Shown here: in pieces, positions 23,407 through 32,070 of the stretch
Position numbering within the stretch: position 1 is the stretch's first letter
How the letters are laid out: each line of letters starts with the position of its first letter
Assembly (NCBI GenBank): GCA_944325595.1
Contig: CALVAQ010000007.1
Coordinates: 1-64,000 of the forward strand
Origin: Candidatus Gastranaerophilales bacterium
Lineage (GTDB): Bacteria > Cyanobacteriota > Vampirovibrionia > Gastranaerophilales > Gastranaerophilaceae
DNA length: 64,000 nucleotides
Reading direction: 5' to 3'
The notes under the pieces: model-generated
The model's input: the letters and a program-made list of their open reading frames with translations, nothing else
Told to the model about the DNA's origin: nothing
The model's database searches: none
Translations under genes and position numbers: made by a program

Positions 23407-23865
23407 ATGGATGAACTTTTTAAAAAAGCACTAAAATTTGTCCTCAAATGGGAAGGCGGATATGTGAACAACCCGAACGACAAAGGAGGAGCAACAAATA
23501 AAGGAATCACTCAATACACATACAACAACTGGCTCAAAACCCATGGTTTACAGCCAAGAAGCGTCAAATTCATCACGGATGACGAAGTTGAACAAATATA
23601 CTACAAAAACTACTGGCTTGCCGCCGGCTGCGACAAAATGTCACCCGAATTTGCGATACTGGCTTTTGACACAGCTGTCAACATGGGTTTAAGCAGAGTC
23701 AAAGAATTTTTAGAAGCAGCGCAGTGGCAGTATCCTGAAAAATTTATTGCCGCCCGTGAAGCAAAATACAAAGAATTTGCAAAATACGGAAATCAAAAAA
23801 TCTTCTTAAAAGGCTGGCTAAACAGACTAAACAGCCTGAAAGAGTTTATCCGCAATAAATCATGA
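23407..23865 (+). CDS. Endolysin, GH108 family N-acetylmuramidase
   Basis: 152 residues. The 'LKWEGGYVNNPNDKGGATNKGIT' region holds the catalytic Glu (about residue 17) typical of GH108; 'YYKNYWLAAGCDKM' and 'LAFDTAVNMGLSR' match the following helical part and the PG_binding_3-like end. It cleaves the peptidoglycan glycan strand at lysis. No signal peptide, so it needs a holin. Last gene of the prophage region; a terminator follows. Confidence 0.85.
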   Translation: MDELFKKALKFVLKWEGGYVNNPNDKGGATNKGITQYTYNNWLKTHGLQPRSVKFITDDEVEQIYYKNYWLAAGCDKMSPEFAILAFDTAVNMGLSRVKEFLEAAQWQYPEKFIAAREAKYKEFAKYGNQKIFLKGWLNRLNSLKEFIRNKS

Positions 23866-23873
23866 TAAAATTT

Positions 23874-23907
23874 AAGCCCGTTTTGAAAACAAAACGGGCT
23901 TTTTTTT
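23874..23907. terminator. Terminator at the prophage/chromosome junction
   Basis: AAGCCCGTTTT 23874-23884 pairs with AAAACGGGCTT 23891-23901, followed by eight T on the plus strand. It lies between convergent genes and may serve both. Confidence 0.85.
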
Positions 23908-23915
23908 GCAAAAAT

Positions 23916-24332
23916 TCAGGTAATTATCTGTACATAGATATTTCTGGAACGGGGTTTGTTGTCAAAGTCAACAAGAACTATCTGCTGCCACGTACCCAGA
24001 AGAAGTGCCCCGTCAACCAGCGGTATAGAAACGGAACTTCCGAATATTGCCGCTCTGATATGCGCATATCCGTTGCCGTCATGCCATGTGTCATCGTGAT
24101 GATATGTTCTGTCCATCGGCACAATACTGTCTAAAATATCCGGCAAATCTTTTATCAATCCTGGTTCATATTCAACTGTCGTAATAGAAGCAGTACTGCC
24201 TGCCAGCGCAACAACAATGTTTCCGTTTTTGATGTTATGGTTGTAAACGGCAGATTTAACTTTTTGTGTAATATCAATAATATCCGTAAACCCTTTTGTA
24301 TTAATTAAAAAGTGTTCCGTATAAACAGCCAT
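23916..24332 (-). CDS. yjbQ: YjbQ family protein (UPF0047)
   Basis: 138 residues, full length for the family. Typical blocks: 'VALAGSTASITTVEYEPGL', 'DRTYHHDDTWHDGNGYAHIRAAIFGSSVSIPL' (split by its His residues) and 'LGTWQQIVLVDFDNKPR'. Family members have weak thiamine-phosphate synthase activity in bacteria; true role uncertain. First clearly chromosomal gene right of the prophage. The GAGGTG site lies 12 bp before the ATG. It is 6 bp downstream of the secreted-protein gene, so the two are probably co-transcribed. Confidence 0.8.
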   Translation of the reverse strand: MAVYTEHFLINTKGFTDIIDITQKVKSAVYNHNIKNGNIVVALAGSTASITTVEYEPGLIKDLPDILDSIVPMDRTYHHDDTWHDGNGYAHIRAAIFGSSVSIPLVDGALLLGTWQQIVLVDFDNKPRSRNIYVQIIT

Positions 24333-24338
24333 TTTATT

Positions 24339-25403
24339 TTATTTCACCTCACCCTGGTACTTATACAAATCCATATCGTTAACTCTCAATGCAAAATACG
24401 GCATTGATTTTCCTTTTTCTTTCATAAACAGATAGAAAGTTTTGTTGAAATACAGGTTTCTGCCTTTCTGCTTTACTGCAAGCGGCATTGACATTGTCAT
24501 TACATTCATAACAGCTTCGCTTTTGAGTTTTACGCCCGTATTGTTCATATTAAAATCCGCAGTCTGCATAGCCTGTGCGATATAAAGTCTTTCTTTTGTT
24601 GCTTTATTTTTGATTTCTTTGTTGCACAATTCATCGTAATTTGTATAATTTTTAAACGTCATAAAAGGAACCTGAAGTTTGTCTCCTGCAACAAACTTTT
24701 TCTCACCTTTATATTTATCGGCTTTTTTGTTTAAAGTCCGGTAAACTTTATCAAAAGTCTTTTTTGTATTTGTTCTGTACAATATCACTTCATCATTTTC
24801 TGACTGCAGAGAAACAGCATAGTCAAAAGGAGAATTGTAGAACAACACATTTACGGAATTATACAAAGCGGGACTGCTTGTTTTTTTTATGCCGAAATAA
24901 TCAACTTTTTGTTTTGAATTATTAAACTTTTCAGCAGTCAAAATATCAAATTTTGTAAGAAATTTGAAATCTTTTTTGAGCATTGCATACATCAAATATG
25001 CATTATTCGGATCATTCCAGTTGATTTTGTCCAACAGTTCGCTTTTTTCATTAAATTTTTCATATATAGCTTTTTCAATTTGCTCTTTCAACTCAAGCGA
25101 AGTTCTGCCATATGCGGTATAGTATGAGTTTTCAGAAAGCATTTCTTTTTTGAAAGTCTGTTTGTTGAGTTCCTGAGCAAGTTTTGATTTTTCTTTCTTA
25201 AAGATAACAGGACCTCTCAATACATTGTCCATAAAGTCATTCCAAACCAGCTGGAATGTTCCGACCCACAATCTGTCTGCAGATGAAGCATCCGCAGAAA
25301 ACACTGGCAGCATCTGAACTTTTTGTGCCGGTTCTTTGGCAAAAGCCATAGTACCTGCAAATATAACAAAAGCTGAAACAAAAAGAGCAATCAGTTTTTT
25401 CAT
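24339..25403 (-). CDS. Secreted protein, possibly serpin-like
   Basis: 354 residues with a clear signal peptide (about 1-22, ending 'TMAFA') and an AGGAGG site. The C-terminal 80 residues run 'ADFNMNNTGVKLKSEAVMNV' and 'LYFNKTFYLFMKEKG' plus 'ALRVND', the same order as the hydrophobic end of serpins (F-x-F-x-R-D...G-x-V). There is no obvious reactive-loop consensus. I regard serpin relationship as a hypothesis. Otherwise an uncharacterised exported protein, transcribed with yjbQ. Confidence 0.5.
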   Translation of the reverse strand: MKKLIALFVSAFVIFAGTMAFAKEPAQKVQMLPVFSADASSADRLWVGTFQLVWNDFMDNVLRGPVIFKKEKSKLAQELNKQTFKKEMLSENSYYTAYGRTSLELKEQIEKAIYEKFNEKSELLDKINWNDPNNAYLMYAMLKKDFKFLTKFDILTAEKFNNSKQKVDYFGIKKTSSPALYNSVNVLFYNSPFDYAVSLQSENDEVILYRTNTKKTFDKVYRTLNKKADKYKGEKKFVAGDKLQVPFMTFKNYTNYDELCNKEIKNKATKERLYIAQAMQTADFNMNNTGVKLKSEAVMNVMTMSMPLAVKQKGRNLYFNKTFYLFMKEKGKSMPYFALRVNDMDLYKYQGEVK

Positions 25404-25433
25404 TTAAATAACCTCCTAAAAAAGCCTATAAAA

Positions 25434-25460
25434 AAAGACAGGCATAAAATACCTGTCTTT
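25434..25460 (-). terminator. Terminator of the 25478-25729 gene
   Basis: AAAGACAGG and CCTGTCTTT arms around a 9-base loop; on the minus strand the stem is followed by a T-rich run. It separates two same-direction genes. Confidence 0.7.
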
Positions 25461-25477
25461 ATTTTAACTTATAAAAT

Positions 25478-25729
25478 TTAAACTTCAAGAAACAATCGTC
25501 TGCCGACGATATTGGGTTTTCCGTTGTAATAACCCGCAAAATAACCGCCCCTTACCGGATTATTTTTGCCGTAAAAATTTGAATTAACCGAAGCATTTGA
25601 CATAAAAGGATTTGATGATTGAGAGGCAAAAGGATTTACCGCAGTCGACCTTACGGCACCTATTGCCGTAGATTTTGATGCTGACGGAGTCAGTGCTTTT
25701 GAAATAAATCCGACAAGATTTTCAATCAT
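25478..25729 (-). CDS. Small Ser/Asn-rich hypothetical protein
   Basis: 83 residues, GAAAGG site. The low-complexity centre ('NPFASQSSNPFMSNASVNS') and a Gly/Tyr-rich C-terminus 'NPVRGGYFAGYYNGKPNIVG' suggest a short conserved C-terminal motif. No signal peptide or membrane segment. Function unknown. Confidence 0.5.
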   Translation of the reverse strand: MIENLVGFISKALTPSASKSTAIGAVRSTAVNPFASQSSNPFMSNASVNSNFYGKNNPVRGGYFAGYYNGKPNIVGRRLFLEV

Positions 25730-25939
25730 ATTTTACCTTTCTCGGTTCAGTTTATGGGGATTTTTGAACCTTTTCACACCTAATTTATTAACATCTAAAT
25801 TAATAATGACAGATTACTTGTTGTCATGATTATTATAATACATTATTACAATTTGTTAAGTATATTTTTGAAAAAATCACCTATAATACGTATGTAAAAA
25901 CAGCTAAAAATTGTAAAATAGACACAGGAGGAGTGTAAA

Positions 25940-26146
25940 ATGACAAAAAAATGTCCCTTTAACTTTGATGAATGTACACAGGAATGTGCTCTTTTTATTG
26001 CGACACAAGACTTGAACGAACTTGTTGCAAACAGACTGACAAGCATCGGTGTATATGACAAGCAAAACGGAATGTGCTCTTTCAGACATCACGCACTTGC
26101 AAAAAGCAGAGAAATTTTTGAGAAGAGCCAGTCAAACAAATTTTAG
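25940..26146 (+). CDS. Cys-rich small protein
   Basis: 68 residues, AGGAGG site 8 bp before the ATG, TATAAT at about 25881-25886. The N-terminus 'KKCPFNFDECTQECALF' with a fourth Cys in 'GMCSF' could bind a metal ion or cluster. Unknown function. Confidence 0.55.
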   Translation: MTKKCPFNFDECTQECALFIATQDLNELVANRLTSIGVYDKQNGMCSFRHHALAKSREIFEKSQSNKF

Positions 26147-26204
26147 TTTTTTTAAATAAATTCATTATACTTATAATATAAGTAATCTAATTTCCGGAAG
26201 AAAA

Positions 26205-27200
26205 ATGAACGAAATAGGTCTCGGACAATTTATAAAAAACGTGTTCGACTACAGTACGGGGAAACAGCCCGCACAGCAGCCCGGCAAAGTCGCCAATGAA
26301 AATTTTCAAAAAGCACAAAGCGAAGCACTCCGCCAGTTAAATCAGACTGTACAAAATATAACCCAAAACCTTGTACAGCAGCAGGATATTCTATACACTC
26401 AGATGCAGCTGAAAGAACTGTCAAACATTGAACGTTCCATGCTTTTGAAAAACCTGTTTGACTTTCCGGAAAATTTAAAAGATATCATTGCTTTTTTGCA
26501 AACAGACAGCAAAGCAATTACAGCAAAAGAACTTCAGCTTTTGATGACACAGCCGCTTGATATTTCAAAACTGCTGGTGCTTCTTCAAACACACGGAAAG
26601 ACGGCACTTGAGAAAATCACAAAAATGATAACAATAATGAACCAGTCCGGCATTTATAATACCCAGCAGCTCAAAGAAATGTCCGTACTCATAAACGCCT
26701 GTATCCCTGCAAACGATGCAAGTGCGGCACAGGTTTTAAAAAGTTTTATGCTGATGTATCTGCCCTGGCTGCCTATCAATGCAGCAGCAGAATTCAATGT
26801 TGTATCGGAAGGTTCTGAGGAGAAAAAAGCATCCCCGGATGAAGACTCGATTTTTATATACATAACAACAAAGAACTACGGTCTTGTAAAAATCCTTTTA
26901 TACAAAGACGAAGGCAGTTTCAACATTGATGTAAACTGTTCGGAAACCTTTCCAAAAGAGAAATTCAGCTCTGCAATAAGCGTGAAAAGTGAAGATTCTT
27001 CGCTTAATTTGAAATCAAAGATTGTATACACAACAAGAAAAGAAGCTGACCCCCAAAAGAATGAAACAGCAAAAGTAGAATTTTCAAAATCCTCAAAAAT
27101 CACACCGCAGCTTCTTATCATCATACATTCTCTAATAAAAATAGTTATGGAAATCGATTCTCAAGGTTCACTTGATGAAACAAGAAAAGCATCACTTTAG
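26205..27200 (+). CDS. Uncharacterised cytoplasmic protein
   Basis: 331 residues with GGAAGA before the ATG. N-terminal half helical and Gln-rich (coiled coil about 35-70); second half has an alpha/beta segment 'DSIFIYITTKNYGLVKILLYKDEG'. A faint likeness to flagellar hook-length control proteins (helical N-terminus, 'YLPWLPI' linker) is not strong enough to name it. Its stop overlaps the convergent gene by 4 bp. Confidence 0.5.
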   Translation: MNEIGLGQFIKNVFDYSTGKQPAQQPGKVANENFQKAQSEALRQLNQTVQNITQNLVQQQDILYTQMQLKELSNIERSMLLKNLFDFPENLKDIIAFLQTDSKAITAKELQLLMTQPLDISKLLVLLQTHGKTALEKITKMITIMNQSGIYNTQQLKEMSVLINACIPANDASAAQVLKSFMLMYLPWLPINAAAEFNVVSEGSEEKKASPDEDSIFIYITTKNYGLVKILLYKDEGSFNIDVNCSETFPKEKFSSAISVKSEDSSLNLKSKIVYTTRKEADPQKNETAKVEFSKSSKITPQLLIIIHSLIKIVMEIDSQGSLDETRKASL

Positions 27201-28147
27201 TGAGACTGCAGCAATTCAGCTATTTTCTCCAGCATCAAAACCGTAGAATCCACCGCCCTGTTAAAAATCGTCTGCTGAATTTGAGTCCATTTGTCTTTGT
27301 TATTTCTTGCTATTTGTAAATCCGGATTTGTCGAAAATCTGACATTAGACATAAAAATATCCTCCAGTGTATAATTTTCCGGCAGTGAGGCTCTTAGTTT
27401 TTCATATCCTGGCTTGTAGGATTTTAAAAGTTCTTTATGTCTTGAAACCATTCCTATTTTTCGATTATTTTCAAATTTTGAATGCATCATAAAATCAACA
27501 ATCTTGCCTAAAACAGGAGAATTTTTAAAGATTTTGATATTTGCTCTCTGTGTATGCATCGGAACAGTAACATCCTGCATAAAATGAAGAGCCATCCCCA
27601 GCTCCTGAGGAATATTCGGGCTGTTTTTCAATTTTTCGGCATTAGAAATATGTTTTAAAAACGAAACAAAGGCATTGTTTCTGCTGTGATGAAGCCCGAA
27701 GCTCTCCGAAACATGCCTGCCGTCAGGAAGAAAATAAAAATGGCTGTTGGTTCCAAAGCCAATCTCGGAACGAAGCAAATCCGGCATCATTGAACCGTTG
27801 GTAATCTCTTCCAAAAATTTTTCGGCAGATGTCATCGGTTTTTTCTTTTTTGCTGCAAGCAGCATATCAAATCCGACATTGTGCAGTGCGTGTGTATTGA
27901 GCAGTTTTTTATATGTTTTCTTTTGCTTGTTAAATTCTCTGACAATATCAACAATAGAGAGTTTATGCAGCAGTTTTTGTGCATATGTCTCGTCTTTCAT
28001 TGCTTTTTGGACAGCAAATTTTAAGTCCGGCACGTGTCTCATAGCTTTTTGGGTAATAACTTTATGAGTCATAAAATTGTATCCGAAAGCCGGTGAACAA
28101 TAACGTGTTCTATAAGATTGCATATTATCGGCAGAATGTACTTTCAA
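27197..28147 (-). CDS. Zinc-dependent phospholipase C / P1 nuclease-like protein
   Basis: 316 residues if started at the TTG at 28147; an internal ATG (28123) gives 308. Motifs: 'THKVITQKAM' near the start, 'GSMMPDLL', 'HFYF' and 'LGMALHFMQDVTVPMHTQ', the His/Asp ligand pattern of the phospholipase C/S1-P1 nuclease superfamily, where a trinuclear zinc site cleaves phosphate esters. No signal peptide is visible, unusual for this family. Convergent with the previous gene. Confidence 0.65.
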   Translation of the reverse strand: MKVHSADNMQSYRTRYCSPAFGYNFMTHKVITQKAMRHVPDLKFAVQKAMKDETYAQKLLHKLSIVDIVREFNKQKKTYKKLLNTHALHNVGFDMLLAAKKKKPMTSAEKFLEEITNGSMMPDLLRSEIGFGTNSHFYFLPDGRHVSESFGLHHSRNNAFVSFLKHISNAEKLKNSPNIPQELGMALHFMQDVTVPMHTQRANIKIFKNSPVLGKIVDFMMHSKFENNRKIGMVSRHKELLKSYKPGYEKLRASLPENYTLEDIFMSNVRFSTNPDLQIARNNKDKWTQIQQTIFNRAVDSTVLMLEKIAELLQSH

Positions 28148-28218
28148 AGAAAAATTCCCTAAAATTTACTTTAAACAGAAAATACAAAACCGCTAAATAT
28201 ATTTTTTGCTACCTGTTT

Positions 28219-28347
28219 TTACAAAATTTTGTCTTTCAAAGCTTTTTCATACACAAGAGATTTCAAAAATCTGTCTTTCAAAACATCTTTGAGCGATTGA
28301 TTTTTTTGCTTCAAAAGATTCTCCCGTCTGTCTGCATATTTTTTCAT
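28219..28347 (-). CDS. 42-residue protein translationally coupled to DAHP synthase
   Basis: The ATG (28347-28345) overlaps the DAHP synthase stop as ATGA; stop TAA at 28219. Product starts MKKYADRRENLLKQKNQSLK and ends YEKALKDKIL: highly charged and helical. The overlap and clean frame support translation, but it could be a chance ORF. No known domain. Confidence 0.45.
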   Translation of the reverse strand: MKKYADRRENLLKQKNQSLKDVLKDRFLKSLVYEKALKDKIL

Positions 28348-29405
28348 TTCAAAGCTGCTTCTTTTTCTGCTTTTAGCTGTTTGTTGTCGTAATCAATTCT
28401 GCCTATGAGTTTGTTCAAATGTCTTTGAACCTCTCTAAACTGGGTCAGGTTGAGACTTTGTGCACCATCAGAAGATGCATTTTCAGGGTCATTATGAATT
28501 TCTATCATGAGTCCGTTTGCACCTGCAATCAACGCAGCTTTGCTCATAGGCTCAATCAAATATCTTCTGCCTGTACCGTGGCTCGGGTCAGCAATAACAG
28601 GCAAATGCGAGTATTTCTTGATAATCGGGATTGCCGCTATATCAAGAGTGTTTCTTGTATAAGTTGAATCAAAGCCTTTTACGCCTCTTTCGCAAAGGAT
28701 AACCTTGTCATTGTCATTTGCCATGATATGCTCTGCAGCAAGCAGAAATTCTCTGATAGTAGCAGCTGGACCTCTCTTTAAAAGCACCGGTTTTCCCGCT
28801 TTTCCAACGGCTTTCAGAAGCTTAAAGTTCTGCATATTTCTTGCACCTATTTGAATTAAATCAACATAGTCACAGAACATATCCACATCTGTTGTGTCCA
28901 TAACCTCGGACACAACAAGCAGTCCAGTTTTTTCGGCAGCCTCTTTGAGATATTGCAATCCCTTTTCTCCCAATCCCTGAAAGTCATAAGGAGAAGTTCT
29001 CGGTTTGAAAGCGCCGCCTCTTAGAAATTCGCAGCCCATTTCTTTTGCTGCCAGTGCTATTTCCATCAGCCCGTCAAAATCTTTTTCTACGGAGCAGGGT
29101 CCGACCATCATAACAGGTCTTTCCAGTCCGCCGACTTTTACACCGTTTTTGAATTCAATTACGGTATCTTCTTCCTGATATTCACGGGAAGCAAGTTTGT
29201 AAGGCTCTTGAATAAGTTTTACCTCTCTTACCCCTTCGAAAGAAGCTATGGACTGGGGTTCAATGAGTCTTTTGTCACCGATTGCCGCCAGTACAGTCAT
29301 TACATCGCCATGGTTGAGGATTATTTTAAATCCTTTCTTTTCCATGTTCTTTTTAACGGCATTAATCTGCTCAACTGTAGCTTTCGGCTCCATTATAATT
29401 ATCAT
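28344..29405 (-). CDS. aroF: 3-deoxy-7-phosphoheptulonate synthase (DAHP synthase)
   Basis: 353 residues. The N-terminal 75-residue ferredoxin-like domain (MIIIMEPKATVEQI...) is typical of type I-beta enzymes with a regulatory extension. Barrel motifs: GPCSVE, 'GGAFKPRTSPYDFQGLG', 'IGARNMQNF', KRG, and 'DPSHGTGRR'. Joins phosphoenolpyruvate and erythrose-4-phosphate, the first step of the shikimate pathway. SD AAGGA before ATG. It overlaps a 42-codon ORF downstream and follows the nucleotidyltransferase gene by 18 bp, probably one operon. Confidence 0.93.
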   Translation of the reverse strand: MIIIMEPKATVEQINAVKKNMEKKGFKIILNHGDVMTVLAAIGDKRLIEPQSIASFEGVREVKLIQEPYKLASREYQEEDTVIEFKNGVKVGGLERPVMMVGPCSVEKDFDGLMEIALAAKEMGCEFLRGGAFKPRTSPYDFQGLGEKGLQYLKEAAEKTGLLVVSEVMDTTDVDMFCDYVDLIQIGARNMQNFKLLKAVGKAGKPVLLKRGPAATIREFLLAAEHIMANDNDKVILCERGVKGFDSTYTRNTLDIAAIPIIKKYSHLPVIADPSHGTGRRYLIEPMSKAALIAGANGLMIEIHNDPENASSDGAQSLNLTQFREVQRHLNKLIGRIDYDNKQLKAEKEAALK

Positions 29406-29423
29406 TTTTTAATTCCTTTTCTT

Positions 29424-30473
29424 TTATTCAGCGATACTTAGTTCAACTATTCTGCCGGGACCAAACTTTTCCCACTCATCATCTTTTGCAAGTATTGAAG
29501 ACTTGAATATGCAGTCATTTGCACAGACTACATTCTTGAGATGTACATTTTCTTCAACTGTCACATTATCCCAGAGTATGACATTATCCAAAACAGCATT
29601 GTCCTTTATTACGCAATTTTTTCCTACTACAACATTATTCAAAAGTTTTGCACTGTCAGAGATTTCACTGTTTTCGCCTATCGAACAAACAGAGTCATAC
29701 CTGCGGACAATATTTGAATTTGGAATCATTATTTTTTTTGCCAGAGCATCTTTGTTTGACTGAATATACTGGCTGATTGTACCTATATCAGACCAGTAAG
29801 AATATATCCGGTAGACATTAATTTTTTCTCCCGCCTCCAGCAGCGCAGGAAAAACATCTTTTGCAAAATCATAAACAGTGTCTTCCGGAATAAAATCAAA
29901 TATTCTTTTTTGAAATACATAAATGCCGGTATTTATATAATTGCTTTTAGCCTGTTCAACAGGCGGTTTCTCCTGAAACTCATCAACCGTATGCATGTTT
30001 GAAGGAACAACAACACCGTACTTTGAGACTTCCTCTTTGTCTACGGCAACTATTGCCATTGTGGCAATGCAGCCGCTCTCAAAATGAGATTTTACAATTT
30101 TTTCCAAATCAGCATCATGGAGTCCGTCTGCACTCACTACAATAAAATCATCAACATCATCAAAGAAAAACTCGCATTTTTTCACACCGCCGGCGGTACC
30201 GGAGAGTGCATCTTCGTGTATATACGAAAAATCTATATCTGCAATGCTTTTATCCTGATATCTGTTCTGGATTTTTTGCGCAAGATAGTGAGTGTTTGCG
30301 ATAACCTTCTCTACGCCGAACATTTTGAGCTTTTGAAGGAGTATATCCATAACAGGTTTATTCAAAACGGGAACAAGAGGCTTTGGAACATCATTTGTCA
30401 GAGGTTCAAGTCTCGAACCCACTCCCGCAGCCATAACCATAGCTTTTTTAATCAAAATATCGTCCCTCAACAC
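29424..30473 (-). CDS. NDP-sugar pyrophosphorylase (nucleotidyltransferase with left-handed beta-helix)
   Basis: About 343-349 residues; start is GTG at 30473 or, with better spacing from GAGGG, TTG at 30455. 'VMAAGVGSRLEPLTNDVPKPL' is the nucleotide-binding signature, 'SADGLHD' the metal-binding Asp segment, 'YINTGIYVF' and 'WSDIGT' conserved sugar-site blocks. The last 100 residues are hexapeptide-like repeats. It makes an activated sugar (glucose- or mannose-1-phosphate type; substrate uncertain) for surface glycans. Divergent from the YhaM-like gene. Confidence 0.8.
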   Translation of the reverse strand: MLRDDILIKKAMVMAAGVGSRLEPLTNDVPKPLVPVLNKPVMDILLQKLKMFGVEKVIANTHYLAQKIQNRYQDKSIADIDFSYIHEDALSGTAGGVKKCEFFFDDVDDFIVVSADGLHDADLEKIVKSHFESGCIATMAIVAVDKEEVSKYGVVVPSNMHTVDEFQEKPPVEQAKSNYINTGIYVFQKRIFDFIPEDTVYDFAKDVFPALLEAGEKINVYRIYSYWSDIGTISQYIQSNKDALAKKIMIPNSNIVRRYDSVCSIGENSEISDSAKLLNNVVVGKNCVIKDNAVLDNVILWDNVTVEENVHLKNVVCANDCIFKSSILAKDDEWEKFGPGRIVELSIAE

Positions 30474-30601
30474 TCAACTGTGATATTACAGCTAAAATTG
30501 TAGTATAAATTTGTATGTTTGTACATTTTTAAGCACCAATATTTAACATTTGTTTTTAATTTGATGGTAGAATAATAGAACAGAAAAAGGAAAGGAATAT
30601 T

Positions 30602-31432
30602 ATGCTGGATCTGGACAAAACATATGAGGTTGTAATTTTTTCTATAGGCGACACAAAAGCCGGAACAAAGATGGGAAAACTTCAGCTGAAAAATCTCAGC
30701 GACAATACGCTTCTCAACTGTATACTCTGGGAAGAAGCCCTGAACCGTCTGGATTCAAAAATATTCCGCACAGGCAATTATGTAAAAATTCTCGGCGGTT
30801 CGTATAACGAAAAATACAACAACTGCCTCATTTCCAGTCTCGAACTTGTAAAAGAAGCAAAAACAGGACTCGATGAACAGGAAAGAGAAAAGCTATTTTC
30901 TTCAATCGTGGAATATGCAAACGAAATCGAAGATGAAGAACTCAAAAAATATGTAACGGAGCTTCTGTTTGAATACGAAGAAAAATTCAAAATTTCTCCG
31001 GCGGCAAAACTCATGCATCACAACTATCTTGGCGGGCTGGTAGAACATACCTGGGAATGTCTTGAAATTGCAAAATGTCTTTTGCAAAATCTGTACAAAA
31101 AAACAGACAAATCCATAGTATATGCAGCCTGTATCCTTCATGATTTCGGAAAAATATTTGAATACAAAATAGATACTGAATCGGGTCTCATTGACTACGA
31201 AGAAGATTTTCCGAAAGAATGGATTACCCACTCTCAGTGGGGATTTTCAAACTGTATGACAAGAGGTTTTGTTACCGTGGCCAGAATGATTGCGGCACAC
31301 CACGGCAGAACGGAATGGGGTGCAATTATTGACCTTGGAGAAAAAGAACTGGAACAGGAATTATACCTTCTTCACCACATAGACGATTTGAGTGCAAAGT
31401 TCGGCAGAACGGCAATAAGTGATTTAAACTAA
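30602..31432 (+). CDS. yhaM: YhaM-like 3'-5' exoribonuclease (OB fold + HD domain)
   Basis: 276 residues. An N-terminal OB-like domain (about 1-90) is followed by an HD hydrolase domain: 'HHNYLGGLVEHTWECL' , 'CILHDFGKIFEY', 'HSQWG', 'AHHGRTEWGA' and 'HHIDDLSAKFG'. Order and length (usually about 310) fit YhaM/CBF1 nucleases, which degrade RNA and single-stranded DNA. AAAGGAAAGGA site precedes the ATG. Confidence 0.8.
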   Translation: MLDLDKTYEVVIFSIGDTKAGTKMGKLQLKNLSDNTLLNCILWEEALNRLDSKIFRTGNYVKILGGSYNEKYNNCLISSLELVKEAKTGLDEQEREKLFSSIVEYANEIEDEELKKYVTELLFEYEEKFKISPAAKLMHHNYLGGLVEHTWECLEIAKCLLQNLYKKTDKSIVYAACILHDFGKIFEYKIDTESGLIDYEEDFPKEWITHSQWGFSNCMTRGFVTVARMIAAHHGRTEWGAIIDLGEKELEQELYLLHHIDDLSAKFGRTAISDLN

Positions 31433-31501
31433 CCTGAAATCAATTAGCAAAAATTTTTCTTTTCCGTATTTATAAAAAGCAGGAACAACCAGAGGTAAAA
31501 A

Positions 31502-32008
31502 ATGGTCGACGAAATTGATTTGAATGCATTTGTATCATCTCCTTACGCTTCTGATATCAAAAAACAGCAGCAGGCATATCTCAGCGCCCAAAATATCAGA
31601 AGGGTCAACGAATCTATAGAAGAATACAAAGCAAGAATGGCACAGTTCAGAGCAGAACACGAACAAAAACTCGTTAAAGAAAACACCGATATTCTTCAAA
31701 AAAGACTTGAAAATCTGGACATTTCAAATATAGCTACAAAAAACAGACTGGCTATAGAAAACATGATAAAAGAAGCTATGTCTATAAAATACTTTGCCTA
31801 CAACAACATGTACAACACAAAAGACATTGACCTTTCCACTCTGGATAAAGCAATTCTTGCTGCACAGGCACGTTTGAACAACATAAAAAACGGCAGAGAA
31901 GACAACTCTATCGGCACCGGAATATACGCTGACACATACAGAACATCAGCAAAAGCCGGCGATGATATTTTGAGCAAATTACTTAACAACGGCAAGAAGA
32001 ATTCATAA
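31502..32008 (+). CDS. Coiled-coil hypothetical protein
   Basis: 168 residues, site GAGG. Predominantly charged helix (about 20-75, 'SIEEYKARMAQFRAEHEQKL') followed by a Lys/Asn-rich tail. No signal or membrane segment. The stop overlaps the start of a 20-codon ORF (TAATG). Unknown function. Confidence 0.55.
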   Translation: MVDEIDLNAFVSSPYASDIKKQQQAYLSAQNIRRVNESIEEYKARMAQFRAEHEQKLVKENTDILQKRLENLDISNIATKNRLAIENMIKEAMSIKYFAYNNMYNTKDIDLSTLDKAILAAQARLNNIKNGREDNSIGTGIYADTYRTSAKAGDDILSKLLNNGKKNS

Positions 32009-32070
32009 TGGGCATTTTAGACACTCTCGGCAGTTTAATTTTGAGTATTTTTACAATCTTTGGCGGCTAA
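32008..32070 (+). CDS. 20-residue hydrophobic peptide
   Basis: ATG at 32008 overlaps the preceding TAA (TAATG), so translation could be coupled. The 20-residue product (MGILDTLGSLILSIFTIFGG) is an amphipathic or membrane-inserting helix similar in style to phenol-soluble modulins or type I toxins. It ends exactly at the convergent TolC-like stop. A chance ORF is possible. Confidence 0.35.
   Translation: MGILDTLGSLILSIFTIFGG

Noticed and set aside
23866-23915. Prophage attachment site at the right junction
   Set aside because: There is no tRNA gene, and no direct repeat can be tested because the left end is outside the window. The hairpin here is a terminator.
26205-27200. Calling this gene fliK
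   Set aside because: Only a vague helical and linker similarity; no flagellar neighbours in the window.
28093-28392. Plus-strand ORF between the phospholipase-like gene and aroF
   Set aside because: It is antisense to the 42-codon ORF and the aroF end, Phe-rich, and has no ribosome site.
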